Source: Bacteroidota bacterium (lineage in GTDB: Bacteria; Bacteroidota; Bacteroidia; Bacteroidales; VadinHA17). From it: a stretch of 36,633 nucleotides of DNA. The stretch is from NCBI GenBank assembly GCA_011374625.1, contig DRPN01000162.1:1-36633 (forward strand), written 5' to 3'. The notes below the pieces were generated by a model. That model had not been told where the DNA came from. It did no database searches and saw nothing but the letters and a program-made list of their open reading frames with translations. How positions within the stretch are numbered: position 1 is the first letter of the stretch; the number at the start of each line of letters is the position of its first letter. Of the stretch, positions 26,245 to 34,797 are shown piece after piece. A program made the translations under genes and the position numbers.

Positions 26245-26961
26245 ATGAAAATTGCCCTTATAGGTTACGGGAAAATGGGAAAGGAGATTAAGGCTCTGGC
26301 AGAAAATCGCGGGCATACCTTTCCCCTTGTCATTGATATTGACAATCAGGAGGATCTGACACCTGAAAACCTGAAGCAGGCTGATGTTGCCATTGAGTTT
26401 ACCAGCCCTGATGCAGCGCTGCAGAATATCAACACATGCTTTGACGCTCATCTTCCTGTTGTCTCTGGTACGACAGGATGGACCAGCTATATGGATGAGG
26501 TCAAAGAACGTTGCGAGGTGGAAAAACAAGCTTTTTTTTATGCCTCTAATTACAGTCTGGGTGTAAATATCCTTTTCCATATTAACCGGCTGCTTGCAGA
26601 CATCATGAACCGGCATTCTGATTATGACGTGATGCTGGAAGAGACACACCATGTGCAGAAACTGGATAGCCCCAGTGGTACGGCTATTACTTTGGCAGAA
26701 GACATTCTGTATCGGATCGACCGGAAAAAAACGTGGGTGAACCGTCAGGCAGAAAATGGGGAAGAGCTTCCTATTATTTCATACCGGCGGGATATGGTTC
26801 CCGGTATTCATACAGTGCGTTATGACTCGGAGATGGATACCCTTGAACTGACCCACTCGGCAAAAAGTCGCAAAGGCTTTGCCCTGGGCGCTGTTCTGGC
26901 TGCTGAATTCATCGTGGGAAAAACCGGTTGCTTCAGTATGAAAGATTTATTGAGTTTTTAA
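26245..26961 (+). CDS. dapB: 4-hydroxy-tetrahydrodipicolinate reductase
   Basis: DapB reduces 4-hydroxy-tetrahydrodipicolinate with NAD(P)H in the diaminopimelate/lysine pathway, which also feeds peptidoglycan. From ATG at 26245 it has 238 residues. The Rossmann motif IGYGKMG is at 6-12. The family signature is complete in EETHHVQKLDSPSGTA (133-148), with the proton donor His135 and Lys139 matching E. coli His159 and Lys163. I chose 26245 because it begins MKIALIGYG as in the family; an in-frame GTG at 26191 would add 18 hydrophobic, family-unlike residues. It stands alone, 407 bp after rplT, and faces the unknown gene at 27087-27998. Confidence 0.96.
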   Translation: MKIALIGYGKMGKEIKALAENRGHTFPLVIDIDNQEDLTPENLKQADVAIEFTSPDAALQNINTCFDAHLPVVSGTTGWTSYMDEVKERCEVEKQAFFYASNYSLGVNILFHINRLLADIMNRHSDYDVMLEETHHVQKLDSPSGTAITLAEDILYRIDRKKTWVNRQAENGEELPIISYRRDMVPGIHTVRYDSEMDTLELTHSAKSRKGFALGAVLAAEFIVGKTGCFSMKDLLSF

Positions 26962-27086
26962 TCTTCCTGTGTTTTTGTATATAAATGGATTTTGCTCGTC
27001 TGCCCTGACGGACGTTCGTACTGGCGAGGCCGAATTTATGAGGCCGAAGCAACTTCCTTTATCATTTGTATACCAATTATCAGGAA

Positions 27087-27998
27087 TCAATCTTCCTTGT
27101 GTTTTATTACTGTAAAGAGTATATGATTATAGGGTAATCTCACGGATGTATCCTGTTGTAATACTACAAGACCTTTGTGGGCATCATATACCCAGTCGGA
27201 CCAGTCGAGTTGGTCACGACGGCACTGTATAGCCAGGAAAGTGCCCTCACGGAGACGGGCGAGCGGTCCCTGCACATGGGTGAGATTAAGCCCCAGATGA
27301 AAAGATTGGACGATCTTGTTGCGGTTCCGTGTGAGTACCAACTTGACGATTCCTTCTCCCAACCGACTGATAGTTTCCAGACCGGACAGTGCGGTATGTG
27401 CCAGATCAAGTCCTTTGCGGATTACCTCACTGTCCAGTACGGTTAGTGCTGCTTCGTCTTCTTCGTTGGAGAGGTTGATGACATTCACTTCGAAATCCAG
27501 CCCGCTGGGCGGGACTTTCAGTCCGGTGAAAATAAAATTTCCCAGTACGCCGGCTCCTTCATTCTCTTTGGAAACATATTTCTGCTGAAATTGGACCTTG
27601 ACAGGTTTGCCTTTGGCATCCGTGCCGTGTTGTGTATAAAATTGAAGTAATATATTATGGCGTCCCCAGCCGGGATAATTCATGGTGTATATTCCAGCCA
27701 AAAGAATATCCACCCTGGCATTTTTGAGAGATATATCAGGCTCAATAGATCCGGCATACAAAATCGGATGTAGTCCTTTTTTTTCGCCCGGCCTGATGTA
27801 GCCAAAGGTATGTTCAGTTCCTCTCCAGGTGGCCCGGCTCAGATGGATTGTCTCTTTTACCTCACTGATCTTTAGATTGGCCAGGGAAGGATCTTCCTGC
27901 ACCAATGATTCCAAAGGTTCAACATTTTTTTTATCCCCGATTTCCTGAAGATAATTGATGGTTTCGTTAATTGTCAGGTCTGAAATTTTTGTTTTCAT
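27087..27998 (-). CDS. Cytosolic protein of unknown family
   Basis: I do not recognise this 303-residue protein. It has no signal peptide or membrane segment. The first 50 residues or so are helical and charged (TINETINYLQEIGDKKN, LESLVQEDPSLANLK). Residues about 85-190 look like a beta-sandwich, with VDILLAGIYTMNYPGWGRHN and FIFTGLKVPPSGLDFEVNVI. A second mixed region has HVQGPLARLREGTFLAIQC and ends in a beta-rich tail. The layout recalls an adaptor or C2-like domain fused to another module, but I cannot support a family. It starts 59 bp after the stop codon of the large protease/propeller/barrel gene on the same strand, so it may be co-transcribed with envelope proteins even though it appears cytosolic. 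Confidence 0.8.
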   Translation of the reverse strand: MKTKISDLTINETINYLQEIGDKKNVEPLESLVQEDPSLANLKISEVKETIHLSRATWRGTEHTFGYIRPGEKKGLHPILYAGSIEPDISLKNARVDILLAGIYTMNYPGWGRHNILLQFYTQHGTDAKGKPVKVQFQQKYVSKENEGAGVLGNFIFTGLKVPPSGLDFEVNVINLSNEEDEAALTVLDSEVIRKGLDLAHTALSGLETISRLGEGIVKLVLTRNRNKIVQSFHLGLNLTHVQGPLARLREGTFLAIQCRRDQLDWSDWVYDAHKGLVVLQQDTSVRLPYNHILFTVIKHKED

Positions 27999-28057
27999 AA
28001 ATTTTATTATTTGAATGTATTATATCTATTCTACGAGCATCGAACTTCAGATTTTCA

Positions 28058-31000
28058 CTACCATCCCGGCAGGAAGTTAACTCCGAAATATCCTCCGGCT
28101 ATACGTTCTCCAATAATCGGCCAAGCATAAAAAGGCTCGACCACCATGGCCCCCATCACATTGATTCTGGCGGATACTCCGGTGCTGAAAAGGGGTACTC
28201 TGTTTTTGGGATCGAAGTCTTCATAATTTAGGGAGAAACGGTCTCCTGTATCCCAGGTAAGTCCTCCGTCAAAAAATCCCGTCAGCTCGGTATAGAAATA
28301 TTTGGTCTTGATCAGACCCAGACGTGCCGGACCAATGAATGGCAGACGTACCTCCGCGTTAGCAATAGCCATTTGGTTTCCATAGAGCTGCCCCAGGATA
28401 AAGTTGGCTTTGTCCATAGACATATTGTCAAATACCTTATAGCTGTCATAACCGTGCATATACCAAGGATAACCGAGAGAAAGGGGATTGATGTAATAGT
28501 TGTCATTATGGATATAGTGTCTGCCTATGTACATTCCCCGTACGGCCACTGTTAAAGGGGGCAGATAAAAATATTTACGGTAATCGCCGAGCAGGGAGAG
28601 GTAGTTGTAACCACCGAAATATTTATCTACTTCAAGACGGGCTCTGGATCCCCGCATGGGAGAGGCCAGCCCGTTGATGGAGTTATCCAGCACAAAGGCC
28701 GCATTGAGTGTCTGCATCTGTATACCCTTGGGGACAGGGAGTTTTTTCCTGGACTGCCCGTAATAAGTGCCATAAACAGGATCATAATAGTTGTTGTATT
28801 CGTCCAGCCTGTAATAGTAAAACGCCTGAGAGGCGCCCAATTCGAATCTTTTGGTAGTGGAAAGGGGAAAGTAAGCAAACAGAGATACCTCGTCTTCAAA
28901 GATACGCAGAATGTTATACACCAGATTATCCACAAGAAATTTTTCATTGTTCGACATTATGGTATCCGGTTTAATGTAAGTATATCCATTGAGATATGGA
29001 ATGTGGGATATGCTGGCGCCCCAGGTAAGACGGTTTTTTTGGTTAACATAGGTTACCTGGCCCCCGAAATCGTAGATCTGACCGTTCAGGGCCAGGGAAG
29101 TGAACAACTGCTGGGTGCCGGCAATGTCGCCGAAAATAGCAAATACGCTTCCGGCCATTCCACGTGAGAAACTGTTGGTGGAAATACCTGCCTGAACGTT
29201 GGATATATAGTCCAGTTTGAATCGACCCTTATAGGGTTTTTTCAAGTAATCTTCCGGGTGTATTTCTGTCAGTGCCTGCCGGTCATTCCTGCCTCTGTCA
29301 GCAAAATCCACACCAAGTCGTTTTACGGGAGGAAGGATTGCTGCCCTGAAGTCCAGGGAATCGCGAGGCACTTCAACAGCCGGGAAGTCATTAATCCTCG
29401 CTTTGTGGATCGTATATTTTCCATCGGAATAATAAGAATAAACCAGTTCGTTGTTTTCTCTGGAGATGCTTACTGCCGGAGAATATTGAGTGATCCCGGT
29501 AATTCCGATCTCGTACCGCGTTAGTTGATAAACCTTTCCGCTATGCAGGTCGTAGCGGTATAGGTTCCGGAACCCATCGCGGTCGGATAGGAAAAAGACA
29601 GACTGATCATCTACGGAAAACAGGGGATTCAGGTTGTCGGCGCCGTTGAATACCGGGAGTACTTGCACCTCTTTGGTTTTCATGTCAATGATTGCCAGAT
29701 TGGTATGAAAATAAGGTTTGTTGGTGGGCTGAATCGTCCTGTCGGTAGCTGTCAACAAGTAACGTCCGTCATGTGACCAGCAAGGATGGAGATAGGAGTA
29801 ACGATCGTCGGTAACTTTGTGTACTTCTTCGTTATCCAGGAAATATTGATACAGGTTGGTCGTTCCCTGCACCATTCCGACAACTACAATGCTTTTGCCG
29901 TCAGGTGACCAGGTCGGCTGGTAGAATGCAGGTACTCCGGGAATCGTGATTTTATTTATCATCTTGTTCTTTTTTATGTCCACGATTACCAGAGCGTTCT
30001 TCCCTTTGTCATAAACGGTAAAGGCAAAATACCGGCTGTCCGGCGACCAGGTACCGGCCGACTCCAGGTTGTTCATAGCATCTATCTCATGATGTTGTAT
30101 TGTGGCGGAAATTCTTTTTCTGATTTTTTTCTTTCGTACATCTGCCAGGAACAGATCATAAGAGATCACATCTTTTTCCGAAAGAAAGATCAGGTATTTT
30201 CCGTCCGGGCTCAGAGAAGGGGAGACGTTAACTTTCCCTGCATTTCCGGGAAAAGCAACAGGATCGCCGGTAAGTTTCTCGACCGAATCAGGGAGAAATT
30301 GTTTATAATATAAGGTATAAGCGCTTTTCCACATCCCTTCCAGTATCCCGACATTTACCCCCAGGACATCCTTGAAAGCCTGCTCATACCCTACCTGAGC
30401 CGTCCGGACAAACAAAGGGTATATAATATCATCCCCCCATGTCTTTCCGACAAATGCCCAGAAGGCCTGACCCCAACGGTAGGGAAAATACTGTGGATCA
30501 CGATCCAAATCCTTGAAGGTGGGAAACTTATTGTGTAAAACAGCATCTCTCATCCACATGGCAGTGTTTTCATCCAGACTGCCGATAGATAAATATTCTG
30601 CCATCCCTTCTACCATCCATAACGGGAGGTTGCTTAAAGAGTTCATATTTGTCGAATCCCCATTTAAAATAACCGTATATTGAAAAGCATGTACCATTTC
30701 ATGACCCAGTACATGGTCTGTTTGTGCATAAACGGGAGCGACCGGCATGACAATCCGGTTTTTCAACGCTTCGGTAACCCCGCCCGTTCCGATTCCTATT
30801 TCTCCGGATATAGCGGTAGTCTGCTGGAAATCAGCATGGTTGTTGTAAACAAATAACGGATTGTGTCCTTTCAGATTCATCCCGAAAACAGGATAATGCC
30901 GATTATACCATTCCTCACTCATTCGTGCCAACTGATTGAGTACGGAATCGTTTTTGAGATAGTAGTAGATATCAAAATGGGGTGTTTCGTAAACCTTATA

Positions 31001-31141
31001 ATTGAATTTTTTATAATAAGGCTTATTCCTTCCGAAATATTGAGCAGTTCCGGTAGCTGATGAAAGCAGAAAAAGGAAAATTACGAAAACAAAAAACCTT
31101 CCTGTGTTCTGATATATTGTCAGTGTATAATGTTTTTTCAT
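28058..31141 (-). CDS. Fusion of zinc metalloprotease, TolB-like propeller and outer-membrane barrel
   Basis: A 1027-residue envelope protein in three parts. A signal peptide ends near SSATGTAQ. Residues about 40-290 form a gluzincin-type (peptidase MA-like) domain with zinc motif HEMVH (His147, Glu148, His151) and a likely third ligand Glu178 in WMVEGMAEYL. Residues about 305-620 hold propeller blades with repeated SPDGKY/WSPDSRY/WSPDGKS/WSHDGRY motifs, like TolB. Residues about 650-1027 form a beta barrel of the BamA/surface-antigen type, rich in Tyr, with RGSRARLEVDKYFGGYNYLS and ending in Trp. I chose ATG at 31141 because an upstream extension to 31204 would place 21 charged residues before the signal peptide. 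The protease and propeller would sit on the periplasmic or surface side of the barrel. The catalytic residues look intact; the substrate is unknown. Confidence 0.85.
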   Translation of the reverse strand: MKKHYTLTIYQNTGRFFVFVIFLFLLSSATGTAQYFGRNKPYYKKFNYKVYETPHFDIYYYLKNDSVLNQLARMSEEWYNRHYPVFGMNLKGHNPLFVYNNHADFQQTTAISGEIGIGTGGVTEALKNRIVMPVAPVYAQTDHVLGHEMVHAFQYTVILNGDSTNMNSLSNLPLWMVEGMAEYLSIGSLDENTAMWMRDAVLHNKFPTFKDLDRDPQYFPYRWGQAFWAFVGKTWGDDIIYPLFVRTAQVGYEQAFKDVLGVNVGILEGMWKSAYTLYYKQFLPDSVEKLTGDPVAFPGNAGKVNVSPSLSPDGKYLIFLSEKDVISYDLFLADVRKKKIRKRISATIQHHEIDAMNNLESAGTWSPDSRYFAFTVYDKGKNALVIVDIKKNKMINKITIPGVPAFYQPTWSPDGKSIVVVGMVQGTTNLYQYFLDNEEVHKVTDDRYSYLHPCWSHDGRYLLTATDRTIQPTNKPYFHTNLAIIDMKTKEVQVLPVFNGADNLNPLFSVDDQSVFFLSDRDGFRNLYRYDLHSGKVYQLTRYEIGITGITQYSPAVSISRENNELVYSYYSDGKYTIHKARINDFPAVEVPRDSLDFRAAILPPVKRLGVDFADRGRNDRQALTEIHPEDYLKKPYKGRFKLDYISNVQAGISTNSFSRGMAGSVFAIFGDIAGTQQLFTSLALNGQIYDFGGQVTYVNQKNRLTWGASISHIPYLNGYTYIKPDTIMSNNEKFLVDNLVYNILRIFEDEVSLFAYFPLSTTKRFELGASQAFYYYRLDEYNNYYDPVYGTYYGQSRKKLPVPKGIQMQTLNAAFVLDNSINGLASPMRGSRARLEVDKYFGGYNYLSLLGDYRKYFYLPPLTVAVRGMYIGRHYIHNDNYYINPLSLGYPWYMHGYDSYKVFDNMSMDKANFILGQLYGNQMAIANAEVRLPFIGPARLGLIKTKYFYTELTGFFDGGLTWDTGDRFSLNYEDFDPKNRVPLFSTGVSARINVMGAMVVEPFYAWPIIGERIAGGYFGVNFLPGW

Positions 31142-31444
31142 AATCTTAATACTCCTTTCTTTATTAAAATCGGTTCGCAAAAGCATTTTCAATTTGTGTA
31201 CCAAAGTGCCTAATGTTAAAAAAAATTTAATTTTTTTAACATTAGGAAATTGGAATGATGGAATGATGGTACTCCTTCACCCTTCGGGTTTTGGTGGATG
31301 AAAAATTGATGGAATGTTGGAGAAAATGAGGGATACACAGTACACAAAAGATATTTATTTGCCATCGACAGGCACAGAGGAGACAGAGGGTGAAAACATA
31401 AATCTTCAAATCAATATCCTGTTGTAATTAAAAAAACCGTGTGT
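31142..31444. other. Gap between two envelope genes, no gene seen
   Basis: About 300 bases with no coding signal. It holds the long palindrome at 31209-31246, repeated GGAATGATGG-like words near 31250-31270, a small CACCC-TTCG-GG hairpin, and an A/G-rich CACAGAGGAGACAGAGG word near 31372. The promoter of the large fusion gene is probably here, but I cannot place it. Confidence 0.5.
31209..31246. repeat. Perfect 16-bp palindrome upstream of the fusion gene
   Basis: CCTAATGTTAAAAAAA (31209-31224) and its exact complement (31231-31246) flank a 6-base loop. It lies 67 bases before the ATG at 31141. It could be an operator, a leader hairpin, or the terminator of the gene that ends at 31445; its AT-rich stem and flanks fit either a binding site or a weak terminator. 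Confidence 0.6.
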
Positions 31445-32812
31445 CTAGAACAAAAAGTTCAGCCCAATATAGATTCCGGAAGTTCCGTCCTGTTCATTCA
31501 GGGCCATCCCGTAGTCACATGCAATGATGAAATTTTCATTCATGGCTATATGCAATCCCGCCCCCACACTGTTATGAAGTTTTTCTTTTTTCCCGGAAAA
31601 ATAATCGGAGATTTCCTCATCAGGGTTGGGGATGACATGTCTGATATCCACCGGAACTTTCTGAATCACCATGCCCCAGTCCCAGAAAGAGCTGAGGGCA
31701 AAATACCAGTTCTGGTTGATGAATCGTGTCCGGATGAATTTCCAGCGGAATTCGGCATTACCGTATATAATCCCTTTGCCCACAACCCGGTCACGGAGAA
31801 TCCCCCGCAAGGTTTTGGAACCACCCAGTCCTTCCGAATAGGCCCCTTTCATAAAAGATGTCATAACCAGAGGGTAGGAATAAAAGGGAGCTTTTCCGTA
31901 GAGCATATCCTGGTAGGCAGCTCTGTAAGCAAAAGAGAGCTTGTGTTTTATCAGGGTGAAGTACTGCCGGTGGATAAGGGCAAATTTGGCATGTCCGTAA
32001 TCGCCGTTTCCCAGGAAAGACGGGGCAAACTGTATGGTAGCTTCCGTCCAAATGCCTTTCATCGGGTTCGGTTCGTTATCCCGGCTGTCATAAGTGATGC
32101 CGCCTTTCAGATAGTTAACCCATCCTCCGTCTTTTTCGTCCTGTTTGATAATGCCCCAATCTACATATTTATCATATAATCCTTTTATATCCGGAAGTTG
32201 TTTATCGGGGGCTTTCCCTTTGTTCAGCCTGTCAATATCCACAGGTCCGGTTTTGAAATGATATACGGCAAAACCTGCAACCCACCCGAAATCGGTGGAC
32301 CCGAATTTTTGCTGCAGATCCATCTTGATCCGTAACATTTTTTGGCCATAGGCATAAAACACGCGTGAATGGTAGACCATTGTGTCATTGTCATCCACCC
32401 AACCCGGGTTGTATGTCGTTTCATATCCGTTGAAACCGAAAAAATTCAGTTTCTGGTCGGTTAAGTAGCTTAAATCCAATGTGGTACGGATGTCTTTCAG
32501 CAGACGATCCGAGTCATAGAAAAAACGATTAATCCCGCTTCCTTTGGTAAAACGGGAAATCTCAAAATAGAGGGAATGATCGTACCGGGGATACCTGCTC
32601 CCGTTTCCATAATTATATAAATTGACCAGCCCTCCGTATTGAAATCCCAGGTCAGAATCGAAAGTAATGGTGGGCAGCGCTCCGAAGTTCCAGCCGGTCT
32701 TGGTGCTCTCTTCTGTGGCAGAGGTTATGTTTTCGGATTTCTTTTCTGACTGACTATAAACGAAAAGCTCTGTAAGCAGCAGAAACACGAGGGAAAAAAT
32801 GATCTGTCGCAT
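31445..32812 (-). CDS. Outer-membrane beta-barrel protein (surface antigen/Omp85-like)
   Basis: A 455-residue outer-membrane protein. It has a signal peptide (1 to about 20, LFVYSQ) and alternating aromatic beta strands, and it ends in Phe (GLNFLF), the barrel insertion signal. LPTITFDSDLGFQYGGLVN, GITYDSRDNEPNPMKG and GGSKTLRGILRDR are typical of the bacterial surface antigen group; the last recalls the conserved RG(F/Y) loop of Omp85 proteins. No POTRA domains are present, so it is not BamA itself. It may be a small barrel exporter or a lipase-linked barrel. It is upstream of the protease/propeller/barrel gene on the same strand, separated by 303 bp with a large palindrome. Confidence 0.85.
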   Translation of the reverse strand: MRQIIFSLVFLLLTELFVYSQSEKKSENITSATEESTKTGWNFGALPTITFDSDLGFQYGGLVNLYNYGNGSRYPRYDHSLYFEISRFTKGSGINRFFYDSDRLLKDIRTTLDLSYLTDQKLNFFGFNGYETTYNPGWVDDNDTMVYHSRVFYAYGQKMLRIKMDLQQKFGSTDFGWVAGFAVYHFKTGPVDIDRLNKGKAPDKQLPDIKGLYDKYVDWGIIKQDEKDGGWVNYLKGGITYDSRDNEPNPMKGIWTEATIQFAPSFLGNGDYGHAKFALIHRQYFTLIKHKLSFAYRAAYQDMLYGKAPFYSYPLVMTSFMKGAYSEGLGGSKTLRGILRDRVVGKGIIYGNAEFRWKFIRTRFINQNWYFALSSFWDWGMVIQKVPVDIRHVIPNPDEEISDYFSGKKEKLHNSVGAGLHIAMNENFIIACDYGMALNEQDGTSGIYIGLNFLF

Positions 32813-32887
32813 GGATTTCAGGTTTTTGGTACGTTAGGTTTAGATGCAAATGTTGTTAAAAATTACGAGTTTTCAAAAAAATGCTTT

Positions 32888-32918
32888 TTTGCAGGGAAAT
32901 GCAGTTTTCTTATTTTAG
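32888..32918 (+). promoter_or_regulatory. Candidate hutI promoter
   Basis: TTTG at 32888-32891 and TATTTTAG at 32911-32918 are spaced by 19 bases. The second box differs from TAnnTTTG at one base. It ends 19 bases before the hutI ATG. Confidence 0.45.
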
Positions 32919-32937
32919 CACATAAATACCGGGAAAG

Positions 32938-34170
32938 ATGCTTATAAAAAATATAAAACAACTGCTGGTGACCGGGTGTGAGAGAAAGCAAAAAATTTCC
33001 GGGAAGGATATGTCACGTTTAACATTTTTAGAGGATGCCTGGTTGCTGATAGAGGAAGATAAAATAACGGGATACGGAAAAATGGGGGACCGGGAGGCCT
33101 CTGTTGCTGCCGGTGAAGTGATGGATGCTTCAGGGAAGGTCGTCATGCCGGCTTTCTGTGATTCTCACACCCACCTGGTATATGCCGGAAGCCGCGAAAA
33201 AGAATACCGTGATAAGGTGATGGGTTTGTCTTATGAAGAGATAGCCCGCCGGGGCGGAGGGATTCTGAACTCAGCCCGCCTGTTGCATGAGACTTCGGAG
33301 GAGGCGTTGTATGACCAGGCCCTGATCAGGATTGAAGAGATCATATCGCAAGGTACCGGGGCCGTGGAGATAAAAAGCGGCTACGGTTTGAACACGGAGG
33401 ATGAATTGAAGATGCTACGGGTCATACGCCGCATACGTGAACATACCCCGCTCACTGTTCGTGCCACCTTCCTCGGTGCCCACGCATTCCCGGAGAAATA
33501 CCGGAACAACCGGGAAGGTTATGTAAACCTGGTCATCCATGAGATGATTCCCCGTGTGGCAGGAGAAGATCTGGCCGATTTTATTGACGTATTCTGCGAC
33601 CGGGGTTTCTTTAACCCGGAACAAACCGACCGGATCCTGCTGGCAGGGATGAAATACGGATTGCGGGCCAAGATTCATGCCAATGAACTGGATTTCTCAG
33701 GAGGAATACAGACAGGGGTGAAGTATGACGCTCTTTCAGTGGATCACCTGGAGTATATGGACCGGGAGGAGATAATGTTGCTGAAAGATTCGGATACCAT
33801 GCCGACCGTCTTGCCCGGGGCTTCTTTTTTTTTGGGACTGAATGATGCACCCGCACGGAAAATGATTGATGCGGGCTTGCCGCTGGCCATAGCTTCTGAT
33901 TTTAACCCGGGCTCATCCCCGTCAGGGAATATGTTCCTGATGATGTCCATCGGCATGATCAGGCTCCGGCTGCTGCCCGAAGAGGTGATCTATGCCGCTA
34001 CACTGAACGGGGCTTATGCTATGGGGGTGGAAGATGAACTGGGCAGTATCACCGTTGGTAAAAAAGCCAATCTGATTATCACCAAACCAGTGCCGGGATA
34101 TGAGTATCTGCCGTATGCTTATGGGAGTGATCTGGTGGAGAAGGTGATATTAAATGGTAAAGAAATTTAG
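32938..34170 (+). CDS. hutI: Imidazolonepropionase
   Basis: HutI opens the ring of 4-imidazolone-5-propionate to N-formimino-L-glutamate, the third step of histidine degradation. It has 410 residues, the normal length. The amidohydrolase metal ligands are visible: His77 and His79 in DSHTHLVYAG, His247 in KIHANELDFSGG and Asp321 in ASDFNPGSSPS, matching B. subtilis His80, His82, His249 and Asp324. The segment GTGAVEIKSGYGL is also diagnostic. It is cytoplasmic. The next step is encoded by the FTCD gene at 34798, with a four-helix-bundle gene inserted between. It diverges from the outer-membrane barrel gene across 125 bp. Confidence 0.97.
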   Translation: MLIKNIKQLLVTGCERKQKISGKDMSRLTFLEDAWLLIEEDKITGYGKMGDREASVAAGEVMDASGKVVMPAFCDSHTHLVYAGSREKEYRDKVMGLSYEEIARRGGGILNSARLLHETSEEALYDQALIRIEEIISQGTGAVEIKSGYGLNTEDELKMLRVIRRIREHTPLTVRATFLGAHAFPEKYRNNREGYVNLVIHEMIPRVAGEDLADFIDVFCDRGFFNPEQTDRILLAGMKYGLRAKIHANELDFSGGIQTGVKYDALSVDHLEYMDREEIMLLKDSDTMPTVLPGASFFLGLNDAPARKMIDAGLPLAIASDFNPGSSPSGNMFLMMSIGMIRLRLLPEEVIYAATLNGAYAMGVEDELGSITVGKKANLIITKPVPGYEYLPYAYGSDLVEKVILNGKEI

Positions 34171-34172
34171 TT

Positions 34173-34211
34173 GAAATTAAGTGGAAATTAAGTTGTAATT
34201 AAGTGGAAATT
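34173..34211 (+). repeat. Short tandem repeat (about 11-bp period)
   Basis: GAAATTAAGTG, GAAATTAAGTTG, TAATTAAGTG and GAAATT follow each other directly after the hutI stop. The segment 34184-34196 is the left arm of a 13-bp inverted repeat whose right arm is at 34650-34662. Confidence 0.75.
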
Positions 34212-34230
34212 CGCAGGCTGACGCCTGCGA
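34211..34230. repeat. Left hairpin of the four-helix-bundle cassette
   Basis: TCGCAGGC-TGAC-GCCTGCGA is a perfect 8-bp stem with a 4-base loop, 36 bases before the ATG at 34267. It could act as a transcription end signal for hutI or as part of a mobile unit. Confidence 0.65.
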
Positions 34231-34266
34231 AATTAGGTGGAAATTTGATCATAGAATTTGTTAAAT

Positions 34267-34650
34267 ATGAAACTTGAAGATTTGGAGGTTTATAAGTTAT
34301 CTATGGATTTGGGAGAAAGAGTATGGTCTTTTGTAAAAAAATGGGATTACTTTGCTAAAGATACCATAGGGAAACAACTGTTGAAAGCCGTGGATTCGGT
34401 AGCAGCTAACCTTAGTGAAGGGTTTGGGAGATTTCATTACAGAGAAAAGAAACATTTCAGTTATTATTCCAGAGGATCTCTTTATGAAACGCGAACATGG
34501 CTGACAAAGGCACATAATAGGAATTTATTAAATCATGACGATTATGATTATTTTATGAAAAATATTGATTTTATTGGTGTTAAGTTGAATAATTATATAA
34601 GAGCAACAGGGAGTAAAGAAGTTCATGACGATCCAGAAGATTACAATTAA
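34267..34650 (+). CDS. Four-helix-bundle protein (23S rRNA IVS / S23 family)
   Basis: A 127-residue protein of the four-helix-bundle family first seen in proteins encoded by 23S rRNA intervening sequences, and structurally like the Avd accessory protein of diversity-generating retroelements. Family landmarks are MKLEDLEVYKLSMDLGERVW, AVDSVAANLSEGFGRFH and YYSRGSLYETRTWL. It is soluble, basic and probably oligomeric; the function is unknown. I chose ATG at 34267 because the upstream TTG at 34258 adds only three residues and the family starts near this Met. It lies between hutI and ftcD, flanked by hairpins and a 13-bp inverted repeat, so it looks like an inserted cassette. No reverse transcriptase or rRNA is nearby. 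Confidence 0.9.
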   Translation: MKLEDLEVYKLSMDLGERVWSFVKKWDYFAKDTIGKQLLKAVDSVAANLSEGFGRFHYREKKHFSYYSRGSLYETRTWLTKAHNRNLLNHDDYDYFMKNIDFIGVKLNNYIRATGSKEVHDDPEDYN

Positions 34651-34677
34651 CAACTTAATTTCGCAACCGAAGGTTGC
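34650..34677. repeat. Right inverted-repeat arm and hairpin of the cassette
   Basis: ACAACTTAATTTC at 34650-34662 is the exact reverse complement of 34184-34196. It overlaps the last base of the stop codon and is followed at once by GCAACC-GAA-GGTTGC (34663-34677), a perfect 6-bp hairpin. The symmetry with the left side suggests a defined unit. Confidence 0.65.
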
Positions 34678-34765
34678 AAATTTCGTTCTGAGCAAAGCGA
34701 AAAACTAATTTCAATTAATTTCACAATCAAAGTTGCAGGTAATTAGGTATAAAGTAACTTATCAG

Positions 34766-34797
34766 AAATATAAATATAAAATATAAAAATATAAAAA
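34766..34797 (+). repeat. AT-rich low-complexity run before ftcD
   Basis: Repeated AAATATA-like words run right up to the ATG at 34798. No Shine-Dalgarno is present. Such unstructured A-rich leaders are normal for Bacteroidetes translation initiation. Confidence 0.6.

Noticed and set aside
31142-31204. Upstream ATG for the protease/propeller/barrel gene
   Set aside because: It would put 21 mostly charged residues before a normal signal peptide; the ATG at 31141 gives a standard export signal.
31445-32812. BamA or TamA
   Set aside because: The protein has the barrel and an RG-like loop but no POTRA domains, and is much shorter.
34173-34211. Direct repeats after hutI as a possible CRISPR array
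   Set aside because: The units are about 11 bases with no spacers and there are no cas genes in the window.
34267-34650. Four-helix-bundle gene as the Avd component of a diversity-generating retroelement
   Set aside because: No reverse transcriptase, template repeat or variable target is visible nearby; the simpler S23/IVS family call is kept.
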